A DNA stretch of 64,000 nucleotides from Desulfatitalea alkaliphila (GTDB lineage Bacteria > Desulfobacterota > Desulfobacteria > Desulfobacterales > Desulfosarcinaceae), in assembly GCF_022968795.1 (NCBI RefSeq), contig NZ_JALJRB010000002.1:308858-372857 (forward strand), written 5' to 3'. The notes under the pieces are model-generated. The model did not search any database. It was not told the DNA's origin and saw only the letters and a list, made by a program, of their open reading frames with translations. Shown here one piece after another: positions 8,974-18,198 of this stretch (position 1 is its first letter; every line of letters begins with the position of its first letter). The translations under genes and the position numbers were made by a program.

Positions 8974-10290
8974 TCAACTCCGACTGTTGAATGTTGGGTT
9001 GCTGAGTGTCTGAAAATAGAGTTCCAGAAAAGTGACGGCGTAGCACTGCAGCAGCGAGAAGAGCGATTCAGCCAAATCCCGCGTACCTTCAGTGCTTTCG
9101 ATGTTCTGCTTCAATTGGCGCACCCGCTCTGTGGTAGCGATGGAAAAACGACGCAGTCGTTGCGCCTGTTCATCGCTGCACCTTACCCGTCCGCCTTTTT
9201 CAAGGCGCTGCAATCGGTGCCATATCGCTTCCAGAAAGTACCGGATCTTTTCCGGCTCATAGTATTTGGCCCCGATCAGCCACCCGATGGGCAGCATCTC
9301 CATCCCACCGGCGCAAATGCGCGCGTTGCTGACCTCGCGCTTGATGTCTTTGAGCAAACGTCGGCTCTCCGCCTCGCTGGCCAAGGGCGGTGCCTCGGCG
9401 GTGTGGCGACCGGCGCTGTTGGGTTGGCTGTCCCAGAAAATGGCGTCGGCCAGAAAAGCATTGGCCGCAGGGTAACGCGGATGTTCAAAATGGGGGCCAA
9501 ACAAGTAAAACCAGCCGTTACCCATTGGTGAGCGCAAAGCGGCCGCGGTTCCCAGAAGGGTTTCGCTTGCCAGACCCGGATCGACAAGAAACGCGGTGTC
9601 GGGAGTAAAAGCATGATAGCACGCCAATACCTGAACGTCCCTTGACGCCAGCATGCCGGCGCCGCCGTAAAGAGGTGCATCCAACTCCTCGTCCGGTGCA
9701 AAGGGGAGATGCCCATCGATTCTCAGCCGAACGGTCTCCCGCACGGGATGAAAGATGTAGTCGCACCCATAGGAGGTGGAAAACTTGTGCGGCATCTGGA
9801 AACAGGCCGGCAGCGATTTGCTCAGATTGGTGATTTTTACGGCGGTAAAATTGAAATCCGCCAAACCCGGCTTGGAAGAGTTCATGACCAGGTAGGCGCC
9901 GGCGCAAGCCCCGATGTACAGCCCGCCCCGGCTGACGAAATGCGCAATGGCCAGGGCCCCCGCAGGCCCCAGGGCGTTCGCCGCCGCAAAGGTATCGCCA
10001 CCGGAGACCATCAGTACATCCATGCCCTCCAGGAGCCCGTTTTGAACGCCGGCCGCATCCAGGAAGGCGACGTCGTGAAACCCCATCCGATCGAGCATTT
10101 CCGCGACCCAGAGCCAGGAGTGCGAAGCACCGGAACCCGTGTAGACGCCGATGCGCGGGTAGTACAAAAGCCGACTTTCATCGGACCGATACCGGCTGAT
10201 GCGCTCCGTCCCGGGACGGCCCGAAATATACCACCGTTGCCCTTGCATCAGCCGCTGATTCAAAGCGGCATATTCATCGTAACCCATCAT
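8974..10290 (-). CDS. BPL_N-type (biotin-protein-ligase N-terminal-like) class I glutamine amidotransferase homologue
   Basis: The 438-residue product contains a class-I amidotransferase-like Rossmann domain: PRIGVYTGSGASH, MDVLMVSGGDTFAAA and GGLYIGACAGAYLVM (nucleophile candidate Cys near residue 129). This layout fits the BPL_N family found at the N terminus of some biotin-protein ligases and as stand-alone proteins of unknown function. The last ~130 residues are helical and do not look like ligase. It starts at ATG 10290 (or 10287), 12 bases after the AOR-like gene; an extended open frame to 10476 is an overlap artefact. Its job with the AOR-like and cytochrome proteins is unknown. Confidence 0.75.
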   Translation of the reverse strand: MMGYDEYAALNQRLMQGQRWYISGRPGTERISRYRSDESRLLYYPRIGVYTGSGASHSWLWVAEMLDRMGFHDVAFLDAAGVQNGLLEGMDVLMVSGGDTFAAANALGPAGALAIAHFVSRGGLYIGACAGAYLVMNSSKPGLADFNFTAVKITNLSKSLPACFQMPHKFSTSYGCDYIFHPVRETVRLRIDGHLPFAPDEELDAPLYGGAGMLASRDVQVLACYHAFTPDTAFLVDPGLASETLLGTAAALRSPMGNGWFYLFGPHFEHPRYPAANAFLADAIFWDSQPNSAGRHTAEAPPLASEAESRRLLKDIKREVSNARICAGGMEMLPIGWLIGAKYYEPEKIRYFLEAIWHRLQRLEKGGRVRCSDEQAQRLRRFSIATTERVRQLKQNIESTEGTRDLAESLFSLLQCYAVTFLELYFQTLSNPTFNSRS

Positions 10291-10301
10291 GCACTTTGTG
10301 C

Positions 10302-11621
10302 TCAGTCGGCCAATAGATAGTCGATCACGCCATTCAAACGTTCCTGGTTGAACGTGATCCCCGTACCGACGGTGGCGGTTTCCAGCAGATCCGCCTCGCT
10401 CAACTCCGGTGCCATGACCGCCATCAAAGGGTGGATGCCGAAAACAGCGGCGACCGCCATGCGGCGTTCCCACCACTGCTCGCCATCCTGAGCGGCGGCC
10501 TCAAATGCGCCCCAAATGGGTTGCCGCGGACACCATGGCGAGAAAATGCCGCGTCCGGAAATGGTGGCCTGGCTGCTGATGCCCGGCAAGGCGGCCTGAA
10601 TGTCGCCGGCGGCTTGCTTGCCGTTGGCGGCACACCACTCCGCCACGGTAGCGGCGTCCAATCCAAGCCGGGCGCATTCCCGCATGAGACCGCAGGCATC
10701 CTTGGCGCTCAAATTCAGCTTGTAAAAACCGAGCAGACCGTAAAGATCGGTTACCAGAAAGCCGGGTTCGGCCTGCTCCGGTTCCGTCACTCTTTGCGGG
10801 TCCTCATCAATATAGACAAAGGTGTTGCTAGGGTATGGGGTGTTGTAGCAAGCGCTGTGCCGATGGACGATGGGGGCCAGCCACTCCTTGGCGCCCTGCT
10901 CGCCGATCGCGGCACAAAGGTCGCCGATGCCTTGCTTGCCCACGAAGGCGGATTCCTTGAGATCCTCGAGCATATCCAACGACAGCTCGATGAACTCTTC
11001 GGCATCCGCGATTTCCAACAGGCCCATGCCGCGGAAAGCCAGCCCCTTGAGGTTTTTCATGCCGAAAAGCTTGCCGAATCCGAATCGATCCCCGCTGGCC
11101 CAGTAATTGAGACACACCTGGGCGCAATCGCTTTTTTCCTCGCCGGCTTTGCCGATGACCATCGTCTGGATCAGATCGTCGCCCATGTTCTTGCGCCATG
11201 CGTCCGTGGTCGTCCAGGTGTCCTTGCCCCACACATCCGCGGCATCCGAAATATCCGCGATGCCGTCATGGACCCATAGAAACACCGGCTTGGCGGAGAC
11301 GCCCTTGAGAACAATGTAATCGAATCCGGCGAACTGGATTTCAAGAGCGACCTTCAACGTGACAGGACAGTGGCACAACTTTCCGGTGACCGGGCTTTTA
11401 GCGGTGATGATGCCGCCGCAGGTGGCTGGATACAAAGTGCCGGTCAAGAGGCCGGTGCCGATAACGATAGGATTCCCGTCGGCATGCGCCTCCGCCAAGT
11501 GACGCGTAATTGCGGCGCCGCCGATTTTTTCCTCGACCAGGGATTCCTCCAGGGTCTCTTCGACAATTTCCGATGTGCCCAAATCGACAACCACAATTTT
11601 TCCGCCTGACAAATATTCCAT
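10302..11621 (-). CDS. Divergent, short aldehyde:ferredoxin oxidoreductase (AOR) family protein
   Basis: The N terminus (MEYLSGGKIVVVDLG, then GTGLLTGTLYPATCGG and KSPVTG) matches the tungstopterin-binding domain of AOR enzymes, which oxidise aldehydes with ferredoxin. At 439 residues it is much shorter than the usual ~600. The usual C-x2-C-x3-C ligand motif of the 4Fe-4S cluster appears as C258-YN-T261-PYP-S265, so two ligands seem lost. Start ATG 11621 is preceded by AAGGAG at 7-base spacing; the open frame to 11807 is overlap with the ferredoxin gene. It lies between the ferredoxin gene and the BPL_N gene and may have a different reaction or no cluster. Confidence 0.75.
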   Translation of the reverse strand: MEYLSGGKIVVVDLGTSEIVEETLEESLVEEKIGGAAITRHLAEAHADGNPIVIGTGLLTGTLYPATCGGIITAKSPVTGKLCHCPVTLKVALEIQFAGFDYIVLKGVSAKPVFLWVHDGIADISDAADVWGKDTWTTTDAWRKNMGDDLIQTMVIGKAGEEKSDCAQVCLNYWASGDRFGFGKLFGMKNLKGLAFRGMGLLEIADAEEFIELSLDMLEDLKESAFVGKQGIGDLCAAIGEQGAKEWLAPIVHRHSACYNTPYPSNTFVYIDEDPQRVTEPEQAEPGFLVTDLYGLLGFYKLNLSAKDACGLMRECARLGLDAATVAEWCAANGKQAAGDIQAALPGISSQATISGRGIFSPWCPRQPIWGAFEAAAQDGEQWWERRMAVAAVFGIHPLMAVMAPELSEADLLETATVGTGITFNQERLNGVIDYLLAD

Positions 11622-11658
11622 GTTCCGCTCCTTATGATATCTGCCGTCCGACTTTGAA

Positions 11659-12021
11659 TCATTCAACGTTGGTGATGGCATCCACGGGACAGAACCGGAC
11701 ACACATCGGCCCGAGATCCATGTCCTTGCACAAATCGCATGCTTCCCGCAAAAGCATCGGCTTTGCCGAAGCATCCGCTTCCTGGGACGAGTCGGTCTCT
11801 TCTTCAACGCCGATCCGCTTGATCTCGGTGCCCTCGGGGCGGGCGATCAGCAAATCCTCTTCGCGCTTGAGCAAAACGCCGAAATAGTCCTTCTTTTCCC
11901 TGGTGCGATAGGTGACAATGCAGGCCGACAACAAAGCGAAGCCGTCATCCCTGTGATAGCCGCAGGCCATTTCGCAAGCCATGCATCCAATACATTTCAG
12001 TGCATCGATTTGAATCGCCAT
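11659..12021 (-). CDS. Two-cluster 4Fe-4S ferredoxin (HycB/CooF-like)
   Basis: The 120-residue protein has an N-terminal CIGCMACEMAC motif and a C-terminal CDLCKDMDLGPMCVRFCP motif, arranged as in HycB/CooF-type electron-transfer subunits with at least two 4Fe-4S clusters. A central acidic insert (EEETDSSQEADAS) separates them. It is the first gene of the minus-strand series and is directly followed by the AOR-like gene, so it is the likely electron acceptor of that protein. The divergent GntR gene starts at 12316. Confidence 0.85.
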   Translation of the reverse strand: MAIQIDALKCIGCMACEMACGYHRDDGFALLSACIVTYRTREKKDYFGVLLKREEDLLIARPEGTEIKRIGVEEETDSSQEADASAKPMLLREACDLCKDMDLGPMCVRFCPVDAITNVE

Positions 12022-12315
12022 TTTCGGACCCCCAACTCATCCGGTGAACCGGATCGCAATGATGGTTTCGGACCTGGATATGGACCCCCATTCCTGTCGG
12101 CCTTGCAAACCGCATGGTCGGCAATGCCCTTTGTATCCTTCCATTGGACGGCTTAGTTCATGGACTGAATAAATGTCAATAAAAAAATATTCATATATCA
12201 GATATTTTAATGTTTAAATTTTTTCTTGCACTGGCCGGCGGAATGTGTCATGAGAAACTCATAAATACTAAATTGCGCCCTCATTTACATCAAAGCGAAA
12301 TTAGAGAACGGACAG
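12022..12315. promoter_or_regulatory. Divergent promoter region between the ferredoxin operon and the GntR gene
   Basis: About 290 bases without a gene, AT-rich around 12175-12220. This is where both the minus-strand series (ferredoxin onward) and the plus-strand regulator must start. A perfect 5-bp-arm palindrome ATATC-A-GATAT at 12195-12205 is a candidate regulator site. I see no convincing -35/-10 pair for either direction. Confidence 0.5.
12195..12205. promoter_or_regulatory. Candidate FCD/GntR operator (palindrome with ATCAGAT core)
   Basis: ATATCAGATAT is a palindrome with a central A. The same core (ATCAGAT) with flanking symmetry recurs at 19459-19473 before the ureohydrolase gene. 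FCD-type GntR regulators bind short palindromes near their own genes, so the adjacent regulator at 12316 is the natural candidate. Two sites only; no computed motif. Confidence 0.35.
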
Positions 12316-13098
12316 ATGTTTAAAAGCGCCAAGACCCATCGCCTTTCACACAATATCGTAAAACAGATCCGCAACGCCATTCTGGCCGGCGACCTCAAGC
12401 CGGGCGACCGGCTGCCCAGCGAAAAAGAACTGGCCATCAGTTTCAACGTCAGCAAAGCCTCTTTACGCGAGGCCATCCGGTCCCTGGAGGCCCTGGGATT
12501 GGTGGAGGTATTGCAGGGCGTTTCAGGCGGCGTCTTCATTCGGGAAGTGGATCTGGAAACGGCGCGCAACAGCTTGTTCAACTACATTTTTTTCCAAAAC
12601 CCCGCCATTCATGAGTTCACCCAGCTGCGCCTGTTGATAGAGCCCCAGATGGCCGCGCTAGCCGCGATCCACAGCACCGACGAGGATCTGGCGTTCTTCA
12701 ACGAAAACCTTGAGCAAACAAGCCGGGAACTGGACAGTGGCGAGTTCTACTACAAGCTGGACAGCGAATTTCACCACCGCATCGCCACCATTTCAAACAA
12801 CCGCCTGATTATTTTCGTCATTGATTCCCTCAAAAACGCCATCGTGAATCTCAAACTGCAACTGGAGTTGGATTCGCGCTTTTCAATAAGTGTCTTCGAC
12901 AGTCACCAACGTATCGTGGACGCCTTCCGCAAGAAAGATGCCGAAACTGCGCTGGAAGAAATGCGCAACCACATTATTAGCGTGGACAAAGAGCTGGTCG
13001 CCTACTGCGATGCCGATTCCCCCTTCATTTCGGTCTCGGATCCGGTGGACGACGAAAAAGAGTCGTCTCCTGAAAAGGATACCGCCGCTGTTCGTTAG
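12316..13098 (+). CDS. FCD-domain GntR family transcriptional regulator
   Basis: Residues ~5-75 form a winged helix (IVKQIRNAILAGDLKPGDRLP, SEKELAISFNVSKASLREA, ALGLVEVLQGVSGGVFI) typical of the FadR/FCD branch of GntR. The remaining ~150 residues are an all-helical FCD effector domain with His residues (EFHHRIA, RNHII) that usually bind a metal and an organic acid. It is divergent from the ferredoxin-AOR operon and 92 bases upstream of the FAD oxidase gene, so it probably controls one or both. The last ~25 residues are polar. The inducer is unknown. Confidence 0.9.
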   Translation: MFKSAKTHRLSHNIVKQIRNAILAGDLKPGDRLPSEKELAISFNVSKASLREAIRSLEALGLVEVLQGVSGGVFIREVDLETARNSLFNYIFFQNPAIHEFTQLRLLIEPQMAALAAIHSTDEDLAFFNENLEQTSRELDSGEFYYKLDSEFHHRIATISNNRLIIFVIDSLKNAIVNLKLQLELDSRFSISVFDSHQRIVDAFRKKDAETALEEMRNHIISVDKELVAYCDADSPFISVSDPVDDEKESSPEKDTAAVR

Positions 13099-13159
13099 AT
13101 CGGTTGACACACAACTCGCGACAACGGTTCTCCTCTAAAGGAGGCGTTATATCATGCCA

Positions 13160-13175
13160 ATCCCGCTTGCGGGAT
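13160..13175 (+). promoter_or_regulatory. Hairpin directly upstream of the FAD oxidase ribosome binding site
   Basis: ATCCCGCTTGCGGGAT forms a compact stem in the leader, followed immediately by AAAAGGAGG. It may stabilise the transcript end or modulate initiation at the GTG start; it could also be incidental. Confidence 0.3.
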
Positions 13176-13190
13176 AAAAGGAGGCCGATC

Positions 13191-14636
13191 GTGTCCGAGA
13201 TGCCCAAACAATCGAAGGAAAGTGAAGGAGTGGTCAAGGCCCTGCAGGCCATCGTGGGCGAGAAGTACGCTACGGCGGCGACGCACATTCGATATGCCTA
13301 TTCTTATGACATGTCGTTTGTGACACCCAAGCTGCCGGACTACGTGGTGATGGCCGAGACCGTCGAGCAGATTCAGCAAATCATGCGTTTTGCCAATGCC
13401 GAAAAAATACCGGTGATCCCCTACACAGCCGGCACCAACATCGGCGGATTGTGTATTCCGGAGCGCGGCGGTATTCTGCTGGATTTAAAGCGCATGAACA
13501 AAATCGTCAAAATCGATCCCGAATCCCACTACGCCGTCGTCGAACCGGGGGTGTCCCATGGGATGCTGGCCGAAGCACTTCACAAGCACAACCTGCGTTT
13601 CGGTTGGCCGGTGGGACCGCCTTCCGCATCCGTCTCGTCATGCGCCATATCCCATGGCATCGGGGGGCTCAACGCCCGATACGGGCTCAACAGCCAGGAA
13701 ATCACCAGCATGGAGGTTGTGCTCCCGACCGGGGAATTGGTGCGCGTGGGCTCCTGCGCCATTGTCGACGACGCCTGGCACAGTACCCTTCCCTTGCCGA
13801 AAATGGATGGTTTGTTCAAGGGTTGGCTGGGCAGTACCGGGGTTGTGACCAAGCTGGGCCTGACGGTCCATCCCATTCCGCCGGTATTGAAAGTCTTCAC
13901 CGTCTCCTGCGACAACGTGGAAGACATGTATTCCTACATGCACAACCTCGCCTATTACGAGATCTGCGACGACTTGACGGCCGTTTCATGGTGGCTGGCG
14001 CAGGTGCCGATTCCCTACCCCTATCGTCCGAAGCCGGATGATGTGCCGGAAATGTTCAGCTTCGCCAACACCAACTCCTTTACCGAAAAAGAGAAGGAGG
14101 CCAGGGAAGAGATATGGCAGATGGTCGTCGACGAAGAGCAGAAAAAGGGCACCTCATTAAAAGTAACCGAATATCCCGAGGAGGCCCTGCGGGCCAGAAC
14201 CCAGCTTCCCAGCCAGATCGTCGGATCCACCAAGAACTACTGCAAAATGGCCGGCGCCGGCATCTCCTGGCCGGGCACCTTCACCCCCGCCAACAAGTGG
14301 GCGCCGGTGTACAATGAGTGGAAACGTATCCTGATCGAGCACAATCTTTCCCCTTCGGTCCGCATGAGCATGTATCGCGGCGTCCACTACGGCATGCTGC
14401 GCGCCATGATTCCTTTCAACAAGCAGAGCCAGGAAGAGACGGAGAACGCCCGGAAGGCTATTGTGGAATGTCTCAAAGTAGATTTGGACAACGGCGGCAT
14501 CCCCTACAAACCTCCGGTGGATTTCGCGATCGAAATCAATAAACGCGCACACCCGGGTTATCTGGAACTGATGAAGCGCATCAAACAGATGCTCGATCCA
14601 AACGACATCATGAACCCAGGCAAGCTGGGCATCTGA
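13191..14636 (+). CDS. FAD-binding oxidase/dehydrogenase, GlcD/VAO (PCMH) family
   Basis: The 481-residue flavoprotein has the PCMH-type FAD domain (VIPYTAGTNIGGLCIPERGG, VEPGVSHGMLAEAL, GHGI-like SHGIGGLNARYGLNSQEI, GWLGSTGVVTKLGL) and the C-terminal substrate-cap domain ending in DPNDIMNPGKLGI, as in GlcD, lactate dehydrogenase and 4-cresol dehydrogenase relatives. I use the GTG at 13191, which has AAAGGAGG 6 bases upstream; ATG 13200 is the alternative. It is followed by a CCG iron-sulfur protein (14806-16125), the usual GlcD-GlcF-type pairing, so substrate electrons probably pass FAD to iron-sulfur clusters. Substrate unknown; an alpha-hydroxy acid or aromatic alcohol are family precedents. 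Confidence 0.85.
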   Translation: MSEMPKQSKESEGVVKALQAIVGEKYATAATHIRYAYSYDMSFVTPKLPDYVVMAETVEQIQQIMRFANAEKIPVIPYTAGTNIGGLCIPERGGILLDLKRMNKIVKIDPESHYAVVEPGVSHGMLAEALHKHNLRFGWPVGPPSASVSSCAISHGIGGLNARYGLNSQEITSMEVVLPTGELVRVGSCAIVDDAWHSTLPLPKMDGLFKGWLGSTGVVTKLGLTVHPIPPVLKVFTVSCDNVEDMYSYMHNLAYYEICDDLTAVSWWLAQVPIPYPYRPKPDDVPEMFSFANTNSFTEKEKEAREEIWQMVVDEEQKKGTSLKVTEYPEEALRARTQLPSQIVGSTKNYCKMAGAGISWPGTFTPANKWAPVYNEWKRILIEHNLSPSVRMSMYRGVHYGMLRAMIPFNKQSQEETENARKAIVECLKVDLDNGGIPYKPPVDFAIEINKRAHPGYLELMKRIKQMLDPNDIMNPGKLGI

Positions 14637-14805
14637 TCGATATGCGGCAAGCCGGTCGGGCCGGAAAGCGACGGGAAGGCCTCCCTTGCGCCGAGGTTTC
14701 ACCTCGCCTCCTTCCGGGATCCGCCACTGCCTGTGTTCGTCATCCGTGACCAATAAAAACGATTTTTGCAATTCTCATATATCTGCTATCTCATCGGAGG
14801 ATCTT

Positions 14806-16125
14806 ATGGAATGGAATATTCCCTCACTGAAAGATTTGGAGCATTACTTCTGGCGATGTACGGCTTGCGGAACGTGCCGGTCCGCATACGAGTTCGGACC
14901 TCCACCGACGGCCCGCCCCATTTGTCCCGCCGGAACGGAATTCGGTTTTGAGGGCTTTTACTCTTCAAAAGGAAAAGCAGCTTTCGCCCGCGGTATCACC
15001 GACGGCACCTTGACCTTCGACGATCCCGAGTTTTTGGAAGCCATTTACAAGTGCACCGTTTGTGCCGGCTGCCAGAACCAGTGCCAAATCGATTTCAAAC
15101 CCCATATTCCCGAAGTCATCGAGGCCATGCGTCGCGAGGCCGTCGCCAGCGGCAAAGGGCCCATGCCGTTGCAGCAAAACCTGGTCCAGTCCATGAAAAA
15201 CTACAACAACCCCTATCAAGGCCCACGGCGTTTGCGCACGGACTGGACACGCCCCTTTAAAAAGGCCAAAACGCCGATCAAGGACATCAACACGCAACCG
15301 GCCGAGGTGCTGTTCTACGTCGGCTGCACCGGTGCCTTCAACAAGGCGGCCATGTCGGTGCCCCAGGCCACGGCGCGCATTTTTCAGAAACTGGGGATCG
15401 ATTTCGGCATACTGGGCGAAAATGAAGTCTGTTGCGGATCCACGGCCATGCGGGTGGGCGATGCCAACGAATTCAAGCGTGTCGCCACCTCCAACCTCGA
15501 AACGTTCCAGAAGCTGCACAAAGAAAAAGGCGTGAAAACCATCGTCACCTCATGCGCCGGGTGCTACCGCGCAATTAAGAAGGATTACATCCTGTCGTCC
15601 GAATACGATGAAACGATGGACGGGATTCAGGTCGTGCACACAGCGCAATTCCTGCACCAGTTGTACAAGGAAGGCAAACTTCCACTGACCAAGGAAGTAC
15701 CTTGGAAAGTGACCTATCACGATCCTTGCCACACCGGCCGCCACTTGAATAAATTCGTCGTTGACCATGACGGCTCCACCCTGTGGGAGGGCGCCTATGT
15801 GGATGTCGACGAAAGCGATTGCCTCTACGACATTCCCCGCGAACTGATTCAGGCGGTGCCCGGTGTTCAATTCCAGGAAATGGAGAGAATCCGCGGCAAT
15901 TCCTTCTGCTGCGGTGGTGGTGGTGGTGTCATGACCGGTTTCAGCGATTGGTCCAGTAAGAATGCCGGACTACGAATCATGGAGGGCCTGGAGACCGGCA
16001 TGGAGAAAATGGTTTCCATCTGCCCCTTTTGCTATTTCAACCTGACCGAAGGTTCCCGTAGGGTCGGCAGCAACATGACGCTGCATGACCTTACGGAATT
16101 GATCGACGCGGCATTGGAGGGGTAA
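14806..16125 (+). CDS. CCG-domain 4Fe-4S protein (GlcF/HdrD-like), partner of the FAD oxidase
   Basis: The 439-residue protein has two N-terminal cluster motifs (CTACGTC with a downstream CPAG, and CTVCAGCQNQC) and two CCG domains (GCTGAF...VCC...CAGC and DPCH...FCC...CPFC). The start at 14806 has GGAGG 5 bases upstream; the longer open frame from 14686 lies in the intergenic segment. It forms an oxidoreductase unit with the flavoprotein upstream, passing electrons toward a quinone or another iron-sulfur carrier. Unlike the paralogue at 3869 it has no Ala/Arg tail. Confidence 0.88.
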   Translation: MEWNIPSLKDLEHYFWRCTACGTCRSAYEFGPPPTARPICPAGTEFGFEGFYSSKGKAAFARGITDGTLTFDDPEFLEAIYKCTVCAGCQNQCQIDFKPHIPEVIEAMRREAVASGKGPMPLQQNLVQSMKNYNNPYQGPRRLRTDWTRPFKKAKTPIKDINTQPAEVLFYVGCTGAFNKAAMSVPQATARIFQKLGIDFGILGENEVCCGSTAMRVGDANEFKRVATSNLETFQKLHKEKGVKTIVTSCAGCYRAIKKDYILSSEYDETMDGIQVVHTAQFLHQLYKEGKLPLTKEVPWKVTYHDPCHTGRHLNKFVVDHDGSTLWEGAYVDVDESDCLYDIPRELIQAVPGVQFQEMERIRGNSFCCGGGGGVMTGFSDWSSKNAGLRIMEGLETGMEKMVSICPFCYFNLTEGSRRVGSNMTLHDLTELIDAALEG

Positions 16126-16428
16126 GCCACCCCTGCAAGCTTCGGATAAGCGGTTCCCATAGCGTTTTTGCTGAATATAATTCATTTATTTAGGCACAAG
16201 CACTTCCTAAATGAAGCGGTAGAGGTGTACACTATGGCCGAAAACCCGATCTAATGGAAAGGAGTTGCTTATATAAAGAAACTTTAATTCCATATTTCAG
16301 AATGTTGAAAAGATCCTTGGCGCCGGGAAATACATCCGCCGGCAATTCAAATTCTGCAAGTGCATCACCGTTGGTATTGCAAGAGCTCCATTCAGCTAAT
16401 TGACAAAATCGGACAAGGAGGAACGACT
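16126..16428. other. Intergenic region before the permease gene
   Basis: About 300 bases with no supported gene. An imperfect inverted repeat (TTCATTTATTTAGG ... CCTAAATGAA) lies around 16180-16220. A Shine-Dalgarno-like GGAAAGGAG at ~16255 has no credible ORF behind it. The permease ribosome binding site (AAGGAGG) is at the right end. Confidence 0.4.
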
Positions 16429-17877
16429 ATGGCGTTGTCTAGGGAATTCGGTGCCGAACAACCTTCTTCAGCTGGAGCTCTCAAGCTGAGACTCCCCTTT
16501 GTGCATTACCGGATCGAGTACCAGGACTTCATTCAAGGCGCGATCCTGAGCTGTGTACCACTGGGTATTACCGCCGCCATGACCGGCGTGCTGGGCATTC
16601 CAATCGAAATTGCCGTGCTGATGGTGGTGATCAACAATTTTCTGTACCTGTTGCACACCTCTTTCGGCGATCCTTCGGTGGCCGGCTGGATCACCGCCGG
16701 CATTCCACTTTATATCGCTTATTTGACGGGCTATGCGGAGGGGCCCGAACGCATCCAGGCGTTGATCGCCCTCCAGGTCCTCGTGGGGGTGATCTTTCTG
16801 GTGATGGGGGTGACAGGGATAGCCAAAACGGTAATCGGAAAATTTCCCGTATCCATGCGCGCCGGCATTTTGCTCGGTGCGGGGTTTGCATCCCTGATGC
16901 GCATTTTCGACCCGGGCCAGCCCTTCATCTCGCAAATGCCGGTTGCTTTTCTGGTGGCCGCCTTTTTCAGCTTTTTCGTGCTGTTCTCCGTGCGGGCACT
17001 GGCCTATCGCGCCCGCTACGGTTGGTTCGCCTGGGTCGCCGGCTTCGGTATCGCACCGGGGTTCGTCATCGGCTACATCGTGGGATTGATCACGGGCGAA
17101 ATCCCCATGCCCCAAGGCGTGTTCGATCAGTTCATCATCAGCTTGCCCTTCGGAGAGATGTTCACCAGCTTCAGTGCCTTCGGCATCGGCATGCCTTCCA
17201 TCAGCATGTGGATATCGGCCTTTTCCTTGGCCATCGTCGCCTACGTCCTGGCCTTCGGCGACATACTGGTACTGGAAGCCATGATCCTGGACGCGGACGC
17301 CAATCGCAAGGATGAAAAAATCGTCTTTGAGGTGCCGCGCAACCATATCATCACCTCCACCCGGAACCTGGTTCAGGGTTTCTTTATGCCCTATCTGCCG
17401 CTGTGTGGGCCTCAGTGGACCGGCGGGCAGGCCTTGGTAGTCAACCGTTACAAGCACTCCACGCCGGACCAGGAACCATCCTACTGGGGCGGTGCCACCA
17501 GTCTCTTCTGGGGCATGAGCCTGGCGATGGTGTTCCATCCGTTGGTCCAGATCATTTTGCCGGCCCGCAACATCGGCTTCGGATTGACGCTTCTGATTCA
17601 AGGCTACCTTTGTGTGTACATCGCATTTGCCATGTGCACCAACAACGCACAGCGCGGTATTGCCGGTGTCATGGGCGCCGTACTGGTAACGGCCAACTAC
17701 GTAAAGCTGTGGGGCAGTCCGTTCTGGACCGGCCCGACCCTGGCGCTGATCGTCGGCGCCATCCTCTACTTCTCTCTGGAATACTACTCGGAGGAGGAGA
17801 GGAAGGAGGACAGGGATCCGAAAACCACTGTCCAGAAGATCCTCATCGGCAAAAAGCAGCCACCGAAGGATAAATAG
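16429..17877 (+). CDS. Multi-spanning permease, NCS2/SulP-like (APC superfamily fold)
   Basis: The 482-residue product is strongly hydrophobic with about 12-14 membrane segments. Segments such as VFLVMGVTGIAKTVIGKFPVSMRAGILLG-type and the GLITGEIPMP loop recall nucleobase/ascorbate (NCS2) or SulP carriers, but I cannot assign the family firmly. The start at 16429 has AAGGAGG 7 bases upstream. The C terminus is a charged cytoplasmic tail (YYSEEERKEDRDPK). It lies between the FAD oxidase pair and a UroD-fold methyltransferase, so it is the likely importer of the substrate. Confidence 0.75.
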   Translation: MALSREFGAEQPSSAGALKLRLPFVHYRIEYQDFIQGAILSCVPLGITAAMTGVLGIPIEIAVLMVVINNFLYLLHTSFGDPSVAGWITAGIPLYIAYLTGYAEGPERIQALIALQVLVGVIFLVMGVTGIAKTVIGKFPVSMRAGILLGAGFASLMRIFDPGQPFISQMPVAFLVAAFFSFFVLFSVRALAYRARYGWFAWVAGFGIAPGFVIGYIVGLITGEIPMPQGVFDQFIISLPFGEMFTSFSAFGIGMPSISMWISAFSLAIVAYVLAFGDILVLEAMILDADANRKDEKIVFEVPRNHIITSTRNLVQGFFMPYLPLCGPQWTGGQALVVNRYKHSTPDQEPSYWGGATSLFWGMSLAMVFHPLVQIILPARNIGFGLTLLIQGYLCVYIAFAMCTNNAQRGIAGVMGAVLVTANYVKLWGSPFWTGPTLALIVGAILYFSLEYYSEEERKEDRDPKTTVQKILIGKKQPPKDK

Positions 17878-17948
17878 TTATCACCTCGGCGCCTGGAGCG
17901 TACCTATGTTTTCTTGGATCTCGCGGAACAAATGGAAGGTCTTAATCG

Positions 17949-18182
17949 ATGCAAACCAATGATCAAAAACAGCGATTGATGGTGTTCCTGAAGGCCGGCC
18001 TTCCCTATACCATTGTCGGCATCGTGGTCATTTTCCTCGGCATATGGGCCATCAAGAGCGTCTTCGAAGATGCCAAGCATCTGAATCTGATACTTTTCGG
18101 ATGGATAGCCGTTTTCTGGTTTGTGTACCAACCGCTTTTCAGGCGCCGCATCCAGCAAGTGAAACGAAGCATGGACAGATAA
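17949..18182 (+). CDS. Small two-helix membrane protein of unknown function
   Basis: A 77-residue protein with two hydrophobic segments (TIVGIVVIFLGIWAIKSVF and LILFGWIAVFWFVYQPLF) and a basic tail (RRRIQQVKRSMDR). It sits 71 bases after the permease gene and 85 bases before the methyltransferase gene in the same direction. It may be an accessory subunit of the permease. I recognise no family. Confidence 0.65.
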   Translation: MQTNDQKQRLMVFLKAGLPYTIVGIVVIFLGIWAIKSVFEDAKHLNLILFGWIAVFWFVYQPLFRRRIQQVKRSMDR

Positions 18183-18198
18183 GTGCGAGCGACAAATC

